A DNA stretch of 64,000 bases from Triticum aestivum (GCF_018294505.1 NC_057801.1:196589183-196653182), one strand, 5' to 3'. Shown: positions 35,006 through 47,355, counted from the stretch's first letter. Made by a program: numbers and translations. Notes: generated by a model not told the origin, from the letters alone.

Positions 35006-35757
35006 TGTTGATTGTACACGCAAAAGAAAATTTGTTGATTGGAACCTTGGTAGCCTATTCTTCCATCTTTTTCCTGCTCCACAAGAAAAGCTCTTCTCCT
35101 CCTGTCTGCGCCGTCGCCGGTCCACCCCATCTTCGACGGACTCTAGGCCATGGAGGTGCGGAGGATCTCGACCCCCCGCCGGCGGGTGGGACCCCGTTCT
35201 CGTTCTTGTTAGGTTCAATGTCTTAGTTGGGGCTGTGTGGCGGCGGCGATGTCTCTTAGTAGTAGGAATAATGTCTCCGACGTTCTATCCCTGCCCCGAT
35301 GGTCTATCTACCATCGTCGGAGGGCGTGTCGAGGTTTGTCTCCGTCAAATCTCGCGAGATTCGGTCGGTGGTGGTCTTCGGTGGATCTGTTTGGATCCGG
35401 TCTTCGTTCGTCCTCGTTTGGGTGTTTACAGGTTTGATCCTTCCGATCTACAACTTTCTTCATCGGCGATAGTTGCTACTCTGGTGCGCTGGTCCTATGG
35501 GGCCTTAGCACGATGACTTTCCGATTGTCTACTACAAGAAGGTTTGCCCGGCTCTTGTGAGGGAGGGGCAATGACGGCGGCGCGCCTTCGGTTCGCTCCA
35601 ATGCGTGTAGTTATCGCTAGGTGGTCCACGGACATGATTGTAATTTTTATTACCTTTGTTGTTCTTTGTACTGACATGATTGAAGGTGAACAGATTGGAA
35701 GTTTCTCGCAAAAAAATATGTTGATTGTACACGCAAAAAGAAAATATGTTGATTGTC
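35006..35757 (+). mobile_element. Non-LTR retroposon with ~37-bp target duplication
   Basis: A direct repeat beginning TGTTGATTGTACACGC flanks a ~676-bp insert: left copy 35006-35042 and right copy 35719-35757, with a few mismatches. The insert starts GC-rich (CCGTCGCCGGTCCACC). It ends with the block CCGGCTCTTGTGAGGGAGG, TTTTTATTACCTTTGTTGTT and CTCGCAAAAAAAT, i.e. an A-rich tail. The tail plus a long TSD indicate target-primed retrotransposition. No RT is encoded, so it is either a 5'-truncated LINE end or a non-autonomous retroposon. Confidence 0.65.
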
Positions 35758-37690
35758 TACTAAACAGAAGTGAATACCCACTCAGCCAAATTGTTTTACT
35801 TTTTGGCTAGATAATATATGCTCACTTTAAATTTTCTTCTACAATTTCAGGAAGGTGGGCTGGGTTTTTCCGTAGAGCAAGCACACGTAGAGACCTCCTT
35901 TGCTTGATGTTTCTTTGTCAATAGGACACCTCACACATGTGCTAATGGACAAATAGTAATACTGATTTCCTTATTTGTGATACTTTGAGGAGTACTTGTG
36001 TGCGATTAATTTCCTTGTTCTATTCCCAATCCCTAGCAATTTCTGACCATGTATAATTGCAGTCTATTAATGTTTTGAACAGTTTGCTAACAATTTAGGG
36101 ATGGCCCTCTGCTTTGTCTCGATTCTTCTATGCAATTGGGTAAGATGTGTATGACACACACTCATTAGGTACTAACCTTCTCAACGTTAATTATTTCTAG
36201 ATACTTGATTTAGTGTGTTGGAATAAACTGAAATATGATTAAGTGGTTGATTCTGTTAGAAAAGGTGGCTGAGAAACGATATTGCATTATCTCTATCTTA
36301 TTTGGAATAATTTTCTTTCTTATCATTACATTCATCAATTTATTTAATCAGCCACTTTGCTCAATACAACTGTTATCTTCTGTTGTGGTTCATGGTTTTT
36401 TGGCTTGCGCGTCAATTATTTCTTGGCCAAGGTACACATAGAAATTTTGGATACACCATTCTCTAGACTGCCTAAGCTTACCACACTATTAGACTGGAGA
36501 ATTTGACACTCCCATGATTCCAAATGTGTATGTTTTATTACTACAACCTGATTGTATGCCATTTCCTAATTTTTTGTATGTATAGATAAACCTTCTCCCG
36601 TTTGCAAATTCCTAATTTTCTATGTAATCCGAAATGATAATCACAGCTATACTCACCTCCTGCTGTTTGCAAATTTTGTGGTTATACAGTTTTACCAGAG
36701 CTGAATGATACAAAAATTGTATCTTCTCTTATAAGCAATACACTGCAAGATCCTGGTGGACTTATTGATTGTGAGGGAGGTGACTAAAAGACTTCAGGGC
36801 CAACATAGAATTTATAAATTTGGTACAACTGAAGATAAAAGGATGCTTTCGCTTGAGTTGTTCCAATAAGTTACATGATAGATTTCTAAATTTGGTACAG
36901 CTAAAGATATAGTAAATTAGGTACATCTAAAGCCACTGAAGCTGTACTACTTGCTTTGTGAGAAATAATGATATATGTGCAAACATCCATCATGTACATG
37001 ATGGCAATGATCTTTGTGTTTTCTACTGGTTAATCATTAATTAGTTTAAGCATAGTTAGTTTCGAATGAGTTTACCCGTTTACCGGTCATGTGATTACCA
37101 CATGGTCCACGAGACCTGAGTTATATTTTTGTTGGCAAACTGTTTAGCTGTGATGCAAGTTCATTTGATTGCCAAGCTATTGTCACTTGATGGAAACTGA
37201 AACCTATGTGAACTGTATATGTATCACTGCAAATCTACACACTCTTCTTCCACTTCAGTGCCTCATGTTGCCTCTTTGCTTGTTGGTTATGTCTGATATT
37301 TCCTATACCGATTCATGTGGGAGGTTTAGCATTAGCTTTGTTGTTCTTTTATTGATAGATGGAGCACTGCCCCTACCCTCTATGTTGTTTCATGCACCAG
37401 ATAAGCTCTGTAAATATGATGCCATATTTTACGCTTGGAACTAGCTGAGAATTTATAGTTTGAATCTTTATACATGATATAATAATATGAATCGATTTAT
37501 TGTTTGCTTCACATGTACCCAGAACTACATAAGGCCTTTTGGTCCGCACAATCATGAGAAGAAATTTATCTGACAACAGAATAACTAGGAGAGAACAAAT
37601 AATCCTGATGTGCAACCGTTTCATTACCTATGCAACCGGTAGCCAGTAGCAATATATTGGAATAGTATCTTCTGTCGACTAATAAAAGCA
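35758..37690. other. Intergenic sequence without recognised features
   Basis: AT-rich with only short unrelated ORFs. I see no splice-consistent gene model or repeat terminus. Confidence 0.35.
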
Positions 37691-38748
37691 TCTTATATCT
37701 ATAATACCTAAATAGTTCATCCCCACCATCCTATTTCTCTTGACATGCAGCCTGTCCACGTCAGCAAGCCAGCCACGTCATCGTTTCACTACCGACTTAC
37801 AGGAGGGACCGACAAGGAGTTTACCAGCGTAAAAAATGGCCACATCAGCCTTCAGTTAGCGGTTGGGAGGATGGACCATCGGCCCACTAGGGAGTACATA
37901 ATTAGTCATGTTTGTTTTAATTTTCTATTGGTTGCAACTGTGTTTGATGTGTTGCTGGTTGACAATACAGGCACTGACATTTGGAGATCATCCTTAGTGT
38001 CAGATTGGTCTCATGTTCTGTCAAGAGCTGCTGCTTGTGCCAATCACATTTAGCTGTCCTCCAATGGACAAATCATGTTGGTTATTCATATAAAGATACA
38101 AAATGAATGAGTGTTGCTGCTGTTTATCTTGGATCATGCTTGCTGCATTTTTTTGGTCATCTTGACATAACGACAATATCAAGCTCTTTGTTTGGGCATC
38201 ACACATGTATGTGCCTCTTGCATCTTCACAGCACATGTATATTGCCATTGAATCCAAAATTGAGATGCTCTTGATTTACTGTTAGTTCATCAAATAGTTT
38301 ATGCTGTGCTCTTCATTTTGTTCATAAAAGTTGGTTTATTGTTAGTTCATCAAATAGTTTAAGATGCTCTTGATTTGAATGTGTGCTTGATTAAAATCAG
38401 TTGTACTGGTGTCTGTAATGTTAGCCCTAAAATCATCCGAGCTTTACAAAACTGTCGGCGGGAGGTAAAGCTACAATTGGAACAAAAATTTCATTTAGCA
38501 CCAGCCTGTCATATTAATTAGAGTTAGCTAACAATAAATGTTACATTGCTGCTTTGTCCTGATTGACCATTGCATGTGTCTTAAGAAAACTTGGATTGTT
38601 TTGATCTTTTTAAAGGTATAGAATTTTATAAGAGGATGGAATTTTGTATTTTTCTTATGATATATACACGAACTAAGCGCTAAAAAAACTGATCAATTTT
38701 ACATCAATATGATAAAAAGGCAGAGCAGCAACGCACGCTAGCTTCTAG
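37691..38748 (+). mobile_element. Candidate non-autonomous Helitron
   Basis: Starts A|TCTTATATCTATAATACC and ends GCAACGCACGCTAGCTTCTAG|T, matching the Helitron rule (5' TC, 3' CTRR, insertion between A and T). The 5' TCTATATCTAT-like start and AACGCACG-containing 3' end resemble grass Helitrons. No Rep/helicase ORF is present. The expected 3' hairpin is weak, so confidence is modest. Confidence 0.4.
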
Positions 38749-38973
38749 TCATTATACAAATGTGTAACAAATAAACGTCCAAGTTTCACTATACCCAAAA
38801 AAAAGTCGTGTAAAAAAAACAAAAACAAAGCTTCCAACTAGGTAGATACTGAGATTGCAAAATCCAAACATAAAAAGCACTAACACTTCTTCCGATTGCT
38901 CGACCGCAAAAATATAAATACACACATGGGCTTCTCGACAGGCGCGGCGACACGCAGAGCCTTTGCCCGCTAG
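38749..38973 (+). mobile_element. Candidate second Helitron-like unit or alternative 3' end
   Basis: Begins TC directly at the end of the previous candidate and ends GCCTTTGCCCGCTAG|T after a GC-rich stretch (GGCGCGGCGACACGC) that could form a stem. It may be a small tandem Helitron or a read-through 3' terminus of the first one. Confidence 0.3.
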
Positions 38974-39532
38974 TAATCTCTTAACTGGTCTAATAATTTT
39001 ATGCAATCTCTTTTGTACTCATGCTTCATTTATCTACAAGTTCTGTAATGTTTAAAATAGAAATGCACTTTATTAAGTATATGAGAATCTAAATCTATCT
39101 TGAAACCTGAGTTATGTTCAATGTAGACGCATCATGTCTACAAATAGTATTCTTGCATAAGAAACAAGATGATGGTCTCCCTTTAAACTAGCAGATAGCA
39201 GATCCAGAAACAAGAGAACTACACAAATTGCAGGCTACATAATCCAACAGATGACATAATGATTAACTTGATAATTATTCAATAGAGAATCAGTTCCACA
39301 GAAACAGAATTTGAAATTTGAGACTTTGATACAACCCAAGACCACCATAAGAATACAGTTTGCATGAAAACAACAGGAAAAACATGAACAGAAGCTTGTT
39401 TAAGTGCCCCGTACAACATTAAACAGACTCTGTAAATCGTCATCATGATTCATCTTATTCATCCTTTGCCTGAGAGAAACATTCATGATCCATTGAATAA
39501 GGTAGGCATGAGTTTGTAGACAATCCAACATC
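38974..39532 (-). other. Region downstream of the F-box gene, likely 3' UTR and flank
   Basis: AT-rich with no ORF of note. By position it should contain the 3' UTR of the minus-strand F-box gene; no certain poly(A) signal is identified. Confidence 0.4.
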
Positions 39533-41382
39533 TTATAAGGCTTGTAAGCTCGCCTTAGGAGTAATAGGAACAAGGCTTGCAGTGTAATAAAGTAGTTCAA
39601 ACACACATAAATTTTCCCGTGCATGGCCCAAGGTATCTTCACTGGGCCCAAGGAACCTTAGGTCATCCATATCAAACGTATCCTCTTCTTTTACACCATG
39701 AGCTTTCATGTAATAACGGATAAGACAATGACCTCTTCGTAAGAGAAACCCACCAGTGATGCTAAGTGAGGCCACTGGACAGCAGTGATCTGAGACATTG
39801 ATTACATAATGGCAATCCCACTCCGGATTCACAATATCTCTTGCCATCCAGACCAATACTCGTTGCACACACTTGCTAAAGAAAGTAGCACATAATTCCC
39901 CGTCAAGCTCATGGAGAACAATATCATCATCTTCAACTGTAGGGTACACGTTGTTAAGCAATGGAGTGATACCAAATGTTTCATCTTGAAGGCAGAAACG
40001 AAGCAGCGCCTGCGGGGGGCATCGCTGATTTTTCTTATCTATGAATAGAACAGGGAACCCTTGCAGTGTATGGCAGTTTGCGGACACACAATAGGGTATG
40101 GTGGATCCAGCAACGTTTCCCTCCAGTGGCCCTCTTCACCATTAATAGTGAAGACCTCCATCCCCATTGCAACAGAACTGTAATCACCGGAACGGTAGAA
40201 AGACCGTGCAACCTTGTATGTTCCAGTGGAAACATCAAGGCCCAAACCAATTGGAAGGCAGCTGGGATGCTGCAACATATTGCGGTGGCACCTGGGCAGC
40301 GCAACAACATCTCTAGTTGCTGGGTTGAAGACATAAGTGTTGGTGTTTGTGGGGAGCAACACCAATCCATCACAGTGTGCCATTTGGGACACCAGCCCAA
40401 ACTCACCAGTGGGGAACTGCCTCCCATAAAGGAGTGTTGCACTACTACTGCTCCTGCTCATGTCATCTTGTTGTAAAGACCACAGGTAGAAACGGATGTT
40501 GGTGGAGAAAAGACCGGAAGGATTTGGTTCCAGATAAATCTGGGGGGTGACGAGGAAGGAAGACGGGTTGCGATGTTGTTTCTCTTTGGAGCACTGGAGG
40601 TGCGCACGAACAAAAACAGGGTCGGAGATGATAGCGTACCAGGCCTTGCTAACCAACTTAAACCTCACCAGGGACTCTACGGGCAGCCGGATTAAGATCT
40701 CCCACACCATCACGTCCAACAACAGCTCGCTTATAGGCTGCAAACTCATCGCCCTTTGCTTCCTTTGTGGCACACTCATCGTCCTTTGCATCCTCTGTGG
40801 CATACTCCCCGTCCTTTGCATCCTCTGTGAAATCCTCTTCTTTATTTTCCTCACATCATTAGCCGGCATTTTTGGAGATGTACCATTAACCCTCTTCAAG
40901 TCCATGCAGCAAGAAACAAAACAAAAATATAACTAGGATCTTAATAATCTATCTATGCAATGCACGGCACTGCCTACGCTGACATGAATACACATACATT
41001 GATAGATACTGATAATACATTGATATATATAAAGATATTTGCGTGTTTAATGTCCGAATTCGAACATGGTCTCCCTGGTCTGTTGGGTATCTTTTCCGGA
41101 CACGGTGTCCGTCTTAGTATAGGAGTACACACGCACCAAATTACGTACTCCCTTCGATCCGAATTCGGATCGGAGGGAGTATTGTTTTTCTTTTTTTGTC
41201 AGCAACAAAGGAATCAGTGAGATCTGAAACCTCAAAGTGACTCAGATCCGGTCAAAAGCTTTTTTTTCTCTCAGAGAAAAATATAGTGAAAAATACAGAA
41301 AAAATGTTTAAGGTGTGGCGGAAATTACCGGAAACATCCTTCTATTGCCGTTGGTATCGTCGCCGTCCAGCAGACTGGCCAT
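39533..41382 (-). CDS. F-box protein gene, two exons, one-base frameshift in exon 2
   Basis: Exon 1 (41382-41329) encodes 18 residues, MASLLDGDDTNGNRRMFP, and ends in a CCG|GTAATT donor. Exon 2 is proposed to start at 40893 after ...TTGAAG, in phase (RVNGTSPKMP...). The protein then has three tandem 10-residue repeats (RMQRTGSMPQ type), an F-box (LLLDVMVWEILIRLPVESLV..FKLVSKAWYAIISDP) and an F-box-associated region (HCDGLVLL, YVFNPATRDVVALP, GLGLDVSTGTYKVARSFY). F-box proteins are substrate adaptors of SCF ubiquitin ligases. The frame stops at 40039. The continuation (IDKKNQRCPPQALLRFCLQD... to TAA 39533-39535) is one base out of register at 40043-40047, where one T appears lost. With that base the protein would be about 471 residues. 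It is either a pseudogene or a sequencing artefact. Confidence 0.82.
41146..41181. mobile_element. 36-bp Stowaway-like palindrome in the F-box intron
   Basis: TACTCCCTTCGATCCGAA followed directly by TTCGGATCGGAGGGAGTA: two mariner/Stowaway-type termini head to head with no interior, flanked by TA, one mismatched pair. It lies inside the proposed intron 40894-41328. Confidence 0.65.
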
Positions 41383-41732
41383 GGCTGCAAGCTCGATTGG
41401 AAAGGGTTTGCGCGTGGAGGCGCAATTGGGGATCGGGGGATAGCGGCGGCGGTTCGTGAGCTTCAGGATTTCAGGAAATTGATCGGGTAGGGTTCTTACT
41501 GGACCGTTCCGTTGACTCGTTTCACTTGCCCAGCCCACGCACGTCTTGTTAGCGAAGCCCTCTCTCTCTCATACGAAGCCATTCAGCGCACGGATAACTT
41601 GGCCTGGCCCAACTGGCTGCTCTTAGAGGAACAATGCTACACTTTTTAAAAAAACTGCTACAGTTTTCTTTTTGAGAGAGAAAGCAAATGCTTTATTAAT
41701 AAGACTTTTTTTAGGATGCTTTCTTACTAACT
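41383..41732 (-). promoter_or_regulatory. 5' flank of the F-box gene
   Basis: Contains the probable 5' UTR (41383-41480, GC-rich). Upstream is mixed sequence with a run of CTCTCT at about 41560 and A/T-rich DNA further up. No clear TATA box can be assigned. Confidence 0.35.
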
Positions 41733-41760
41733 AGCAAAAATGCCCGTGCGCGAACCAACC
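41733..41760 (-). mobile_element. Helitron-like 3' terminus (isolated)
   Basis: Minus-strand GCGCACGGGCATTTTTGCTAG followed by T fits a Helitron 3' end (hairpin-like GC stretch then CTAG|T). No matching 5' end is found; the body may be deleted or interrupted. Confidence 0.35.
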
Positions 41761-41818
41761 TGTGATTGGATGGTTAGGAGGGCAGTGGTATCCCCAGCCC
41801 ACCAGGGTTCAGGTTCTG
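41757..41818 (+). mobile_element. tRNA-like (SINE-type) head fragment
   Basis: GGATGGTTAGGAGGGCAGTGG (A-box-like) followed about 30 bp later by GGTTCAGGTTCTGG (B-box-like) resembles the pol III head of grass SINE-like repeats. It is cut by the LTR that starts near 41818. Confidence 0.35.
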
Positions 41819-42434
41819 GTTATCACATCCCGGATTTTTCTCAAATATGGTATGTTAAAAATTTCATAGGGAATTAAAAAATGTCTAGGAAATACCGATG
41901 ATTGCCTGGGATTGTTTGAAATTGACTTTGAATTACTTGATCGTTTGCCTAGAAGGATGTAAATCCAAATGCAACTAGTGAAACCCCAGCAAGCCTTGTA
42001 GGAACCCAAGCCATTGAAATATTGTGGGGAAAAAGAGTTTTTAAATAAGTCCCAAGAATATCCAAGCCAAAATCATTTCCTTAAAAGAATTTGAGTTGGT
42101 TTATTTTGAAATCAATTCAAAAGCCAAAGGGAATTATTAAAAAATATTTTTGTCTTTTATTTGCCATTTTTCTAAAATGAATTTGAAACATATTTGGTTC
42201 CGAAACCAAATTCAAATTAAAAAGGGAAAATATAAGTGCAGTAAATATATGCCCAAAATGCCCCAATAAAATGTACAACTTTCAGAAATACTCCATTTGG
42301 AATTTAAAAAATGTTGTTTTTTGGGGAATGAATTTCAAATTCAAAGCCTACTTGAATTCACAAAGAAAACAGAAAGACTGAAACAGAAAAGAAATAAAAA
42401 GAAAAAGGCCCAGCTGAACCAGCTAGCCGGGCCA

Positions 42435-42483
<49 letters not shown>

Positions 42484-43140
42484 CAACCGGCTCCACCGGT
42501 CAGGACCTCCTCCCACCTCCCGCACGACCCCTCCCCACTATGCCGCAACCGTCGTGCATACACGCGCACATGATCCCATGTCCACGCGCTCTCCGGTCAC
42601 CCCGAGGCCTGACGACTTGCCCCTATAAAGCCCCCCCGACCCCATCGTCTATTCACCCCACTTGATCGAGCCCAACACTGGCAGGCAGCTCCGTCGCGGA
42701 CCCCCACCGTATGTACTGCCCTAGCTCGTCTCTGGCTCAATTCCGATGAGGGAAGCCCACCCTAGGTCGTGTTGTTACCACCACTAGATCCGTCGTTCCA
42801 CGGCGCACCTCCTAGACTTCGCCACCTAGCCCGAGACCCTCTACAACCCCGTGTTTGTCATCAACCGAAGCTTGTCGCCACCGCGAGTTACGCTTTGGCG
42901 ATCCCCGAAGGTATTTGACCCTGCCACCGTGTTCCATGTGTCAGTCGTAACCTAGCGCATCACCCTGACCCATTCATTTGTCTCAGAGAGCACTGAATCC
43001 GCGACCCCGATCGCACCTGAGGAGCTCCGCTATCGTGAAAACTCCGGCGAGCCCTAGACGCCGCTGAGGTCACCTGAGGATGTGGCCATTGAACCCGAGG
43101 CCACCAGCGTGACCAGCCCGTCGTTATGATCCTCGTGGAC
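41818..43140 (+). repeat. Gypsy LTR A, left part (plus orientation)
   Basis: Starts near ATCACATCCCGG, like gypsy LTRs beginning TGTCACATCCC with altered first bases. It has about 600 bp of AT-rich DNA, a (CT)22 tract (42437-42480) and a GC-rich region with CCCCTATAAAGCC (TATA, about 42620) and leader-like sequence. It is interrupted at 43140 by the Sabrina-like element. This AT-rich-then-GC-rich layout suits long LTRs of non-autonomous large elements. Confidence 0.55.
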
Positions 43141-44698
43141 TGCTACTTTTTGAGCTTGCGTTGGTTTTTCCCTTGAAGAGGAAAGGGTGATGCAGCAAAG
43201 TAGAGATAAGTATTTCCCTCAGTTTGAGAACCAAGGTATTAATCCAGTAGGACACAACGCACAAATCACCAAGACCTGCACAAACAATCAAACAAACTTG
43301 CACCCAACGCGATAAAGGGGTTGTCAATCCCTTCACGGTTACTTGCAAAAGTGAGATTTGATAGAGATAGATAAACGATAAAGTAAATATTTTGGGTATT
43401 TTTGGTTTATATATCAGAAAGTAAAAGATTGCAAAATAGTTGATCAGAAACTTATATGATGGAAAATAGGCCTAGGGGCCATAGGTTTCACTAGTGGCTT
43501 CTCTCATCAAGGCAAATAATACGGTGGGTGAACAAATTACTGTCGAGCAACTGATAGAAAAGCGCATAGTTATGACGATATCTAAGGCAATGATCATGAA
43601 TATAGGCATCACATTTGTGTCAAGTAGACCAAAACAATTCTGGATCTACTACTATTACTCCACACATCAACTACTATCCAGCATGCATCTAGAGTATTAA
43701 GTTCATAAAGAACGGAGTAACGCATTAAGTAAGATGCCATGATGTAGAGGAATTAACTCAAGCAATATGATGAAAACCCCATCCTTTTATCCTTGATGGC
43801 AACAATACATTATGTGCCTTGACGCCCCTACTGTCACTGGGAAAGAACAACGCAAGATTGAACCCAAAGCTAAGCACTTCTCCCATTACAAGAAAAACCA
43901 ATCTAGTTAGCCAAACCAAACCGACAATTCGAAGGGAGTTGCAAAGATATCAAATCATGCATATAGGAATTCAGAGAAGATTCAAATAATATTCATAGGT
44001 AAGCTTATCATAAATCCACAATTCATCGGATCTCGACAAACACACCGCAAAAGAAGATTACATCGGATAGATCTCCAAGAACATCGAGGAGAACATGGTG
44101 TTAAGAAGCAAAGAGAGAGAAGTAGCCATCTAGCTACTAGCTATGGACCCGTAGGTCTGAGGTAAACTACTCACGCTTCATCGGAAGGGCAATAGAGTTG
44201 ATGTAGAAGCCCTCCGTGATCGAATCCCCCTCCGGTAGGTTGCCGAAAAAGGTCCCTAGATGGGATCTCACGGGTACAGAAGGTTGCGGCGGCGGAAAAG
44301 TGTTTTTGTGGATGCTTCTGGTGGTTTGAAGATATATGGGAATATATAGGAGAAAGAATTAGTCCAGGAGGGTCACGGGGGGCCGACAAGGGTGGGGGCG
44401 CGCCCTCCGTCCTTGTTGTTGCCTCGTGGCTCCTCCGACTTCATCCCAAGTCTCCTGGTTGTCTCCTGGTCCAAGAAAAAACATCCCGAAGGTTTCATTC
44501 CGTTTGGACTCTGTTTGGCATTCCTTTTCTGTGAAGCTCGAAAACAAGGAAAAAACAGAAACTGGCACGGGGCTCTAGGTTAATAGGTTAGTACCAAAAA
44601 TAATATAAAATAGCATATTAATGCATATAAAACATCCAAAACAAATAATATAATAGCATGGAACAATCAAAAATTATGGATACGTTGGAGACGTATCA
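43141..44698 (-). repeat. 3' LTR of the Sabrina-like element
   Basis: Runs from TGCTACTTTTTGAGC to GGAGACGTATCA. On the minus strand a GC-rich block with GGGCGCGCCC (about 44395-44405) precedes a TATA-like CCTATATATTCCC (44350-44336). Confidence 0.92.
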
Positions 44699-44714
44699 AG
44701 CATCCCCAAGCTTA
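44699..44714 (-). other. Polypurine tract of the Sabrina-like element
   Basis: Minus-strand TAAGCTTGGGGATGCT directly precedes the 3' LTR. Confidence 0.8.
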
Positions 44715-46760
44715 ATTCCCGCTTGTCCTCGAGTAGGTAAATGATAAAAGCAGATTTTTTTGATGTGGAATGCCACCTAACATATTTATCCATGAATGTT
44801 CAGATCCATAAGATTCAAAACAAAATTTTAATATTGACATAAAAACAATAATACTTCGAGCATACTAACAAGGAAATTATGTCTTCTCAAAATAACATGG
44901 CCAAAGAAAGCTATCCCTACAAAATCATATAGTCTGGCTATGCTCCATCTTCATCACACAAAATATTCAAATCATGCACAACCCCGGTTTCAGCCAAGCA
45001 ATTGTTTCATACTTTAGTATTCTCAAACTTTCTCAAGTTTCACATAATACATGAGCGTGAGACATGGACATAGCACTATAGGTGGAATAGAATATAGTGG
45101 TTGTGAAGAAGACAAAAAGAGGGACACAGTCTCACATAAACTAGGTGTATCAATGGGCTATGGAGATTCCCATCAATAGATATCAATGTGAGTGAGTAGG
45201 GATGGCCATGCAACGGATGCACTAGAGATATAAGTGTATGAAAGCTCGAAACTAAGTGGGTGTGCATCCAACTTGCTTGCTCATGAAGACCTAGGGCGAT
45301 TTGAGGAAGCCCATCGTTGGAATATACAAGCCAAGTTCTATATTGAAAAATTCCTACTAGTATATGAAAGTGACAAAATAGGAGACTCTCTATCATGAAG
45401 ATCATGGTGCTACTTTGAAGCACAAGTGTGAAAAAAGGATAGTAACATTGCCCCTTCTCTCTTTTTCTCTCTTTTTTATTTGGGCCTTTCTCATTTTTTG
45501 GCCTATTTTCTTTCTCTTTTTTTTAAAAAATTTTCATCTGGAGTCTCATCCTGACTTGTGGGGGAATCATAGTCTCCATCATCCTTTCCTCACATGGGAC
45601 AATGCTCTAATAATGATGACCATCACACTTTTATTTACTTACAACTCAATACTTAGAATAAATATGACTCTATATGAATGCCTCCGGTGGTGTACCGGGA
45701 TGTGCAATGAATCAAGAGTGGCATTTATGAAAGAATTAAGAAAGGTGGCTTTGCCACAAATACGATGTCAACTACATGATTATGCAAAGCAATATGACAA
45801 TGATGATGCGTGTCATAATAAACGGAACAGTGGAAAGTTGCATGGCAATATATCTCGGAATGGCTATGGAAATGCCATAATAGGTAGGTATGGTAGCTAT
45901 TTTGAGGAAGGTATATGGTGGATGTATGGTACCAGCGGAAGTTGCGTGGCACGAGAGAGGCTAGCAATGGTGGAAGGGTGAGAGTGCGTATAATCCATGG
46001 ACTCAACATTAGTCATAAAGAACTCACATACTTATTGCAAAAATCTATTAGTCATCGAAACTAAGCACTACACGCATGCTCCTAGGGGAAGGGTTGGTAG
46101 GAGTTAACCATTGCGTGATCCCGACCTCCACACAAAGGATGACAGTCAATAAATACCTCATGCTCCAACTTCGTTACATAACGGTTCACCATACGTGCAT
46201 GCTACGGGAATCACAAACCTCAACACAAGTATTTCTCAAATTCACAATTACTCCACTAGCATGACTCTAATATCACCGTCCTCATGTCTCAAAACAATCA
46301 TAAGGAATCAAACTTCTCATAGTATTCAATGCACTTTATATGAAAGATTTTGTTATATCCCTCTTGGATGCCTATCATATTAGGACTAATTTTATAACCA
46401 AAGCAAATTGCCATGCTGTATAAAAAGACTCTCAAAATAATGTAAGTGAAGCATGAGATTTCAATAATTTCTATAAAATAAAACTACCGACGTGCTCTAA
46501 AAAGATATAAGTGAAGCACTAGAGCAATATTGCTTAGCTCAAAAGATATAAGTGAAGCACATAGAGTATTCTAATAAATCACGATTCATGCATGTCCCTA
46601 TCAAAAGGTGTGTACATCAAGGATGATTGTGGCAAACTAAAAAGAAAAGACTCATATCATACAAGATGCTCCAAGCAAAACACATATCATTTGGTGAATA
46701 AAAATATAGCCTCAAGTAAAGTTACCGATAGACGGAGACGAAAGAGGGGATGCCTACCGG
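44715..46760 (-). other. 3' non-coding interior of the Sabrina-like element
   Basis: AT-rich. ORFs on either strand here (for example 45415-45981 plus) have no recognisable domain and look fortuitous. Short repeats of AAAAGATATAAGTGAAGCA occur around 46500-46560. Confidence 0.6.
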
Positions 46761-46776
46761 GGCATCCCCAAGCTTA
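46761..46776 (-). other. Second PPT copy in the Sabrina-like element
   Basis: Minus-strand TAAGCTTGGGGATGCC matches the terminal tract except its last base; about 2.06 kb upstream of it. A CCTTGGGG/CCCCAAGG inverted repeat follows at 46800-46830. Confidence 0.5.
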
Positions 46777-47355
46777 GGCTCTTGCTTTTCCTTGAATATT
46801 ACCTTGGGGTGCCTTGGGCATCCCCAAGGCTCCTGCCACTCCTTATTCCGTCCATCAAATCCTTACCCAAAACTTGAAAACTTCACAACACAAAACTCAA
46901 CAGAAAATCTCACAAGCTCCGTTAGTATAAGAAAATAAATCACCACTTTATGGTACTGTTATGAACTCATTCTTTATTTATATTGGTGTAATATCTACTG
47001 TATTCCAACTTTTCCAGGGTTCATACCCCCCGATACTACCCATAGATTCACCAAAATAAGTAAACAACACAAAGAAAACAGAATCTGTCAAAAACAGAAC
47101 AGTCTGTAGCAATCAAGAAACTTTGGATACTTCTGTAACTCCAAAAATTCTGAAACATTAGGACAATCTGGGAAATTTGTGTGCCAATCCAGTGCAAAAA
47201 GAATTAGATCAAAATCATGCTTCTGTGAATTATGAAAATTATTTTCCTGGGCGCAAAAGTTTCTGTTCTCAGCAAGACCAAAAATAAAATTGGGTTACCT
47301 CCCAACAAGTGCTATTGTTTAACGCCCTTACCTAGGCATAAAAACACGAATAGAT
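46777..47355 (-). other. Non-coding interior between ORF and second PPT copy
   Basis: AT-rich with no ORF. It includes CGCCCTTACCTAGGCATAAA-type sequence of unknown role. Confidence 0.45.

Noticed and set aside
45415..46009. 188-aa plus-strand ORF with a hydrophobic N-terminus
   Set aside because: Lies in the non-coding interior of the Sabrina-like element, antisense to it; the hydrophobic stretch comes from T-rich DNA and there is no recognisable domain.
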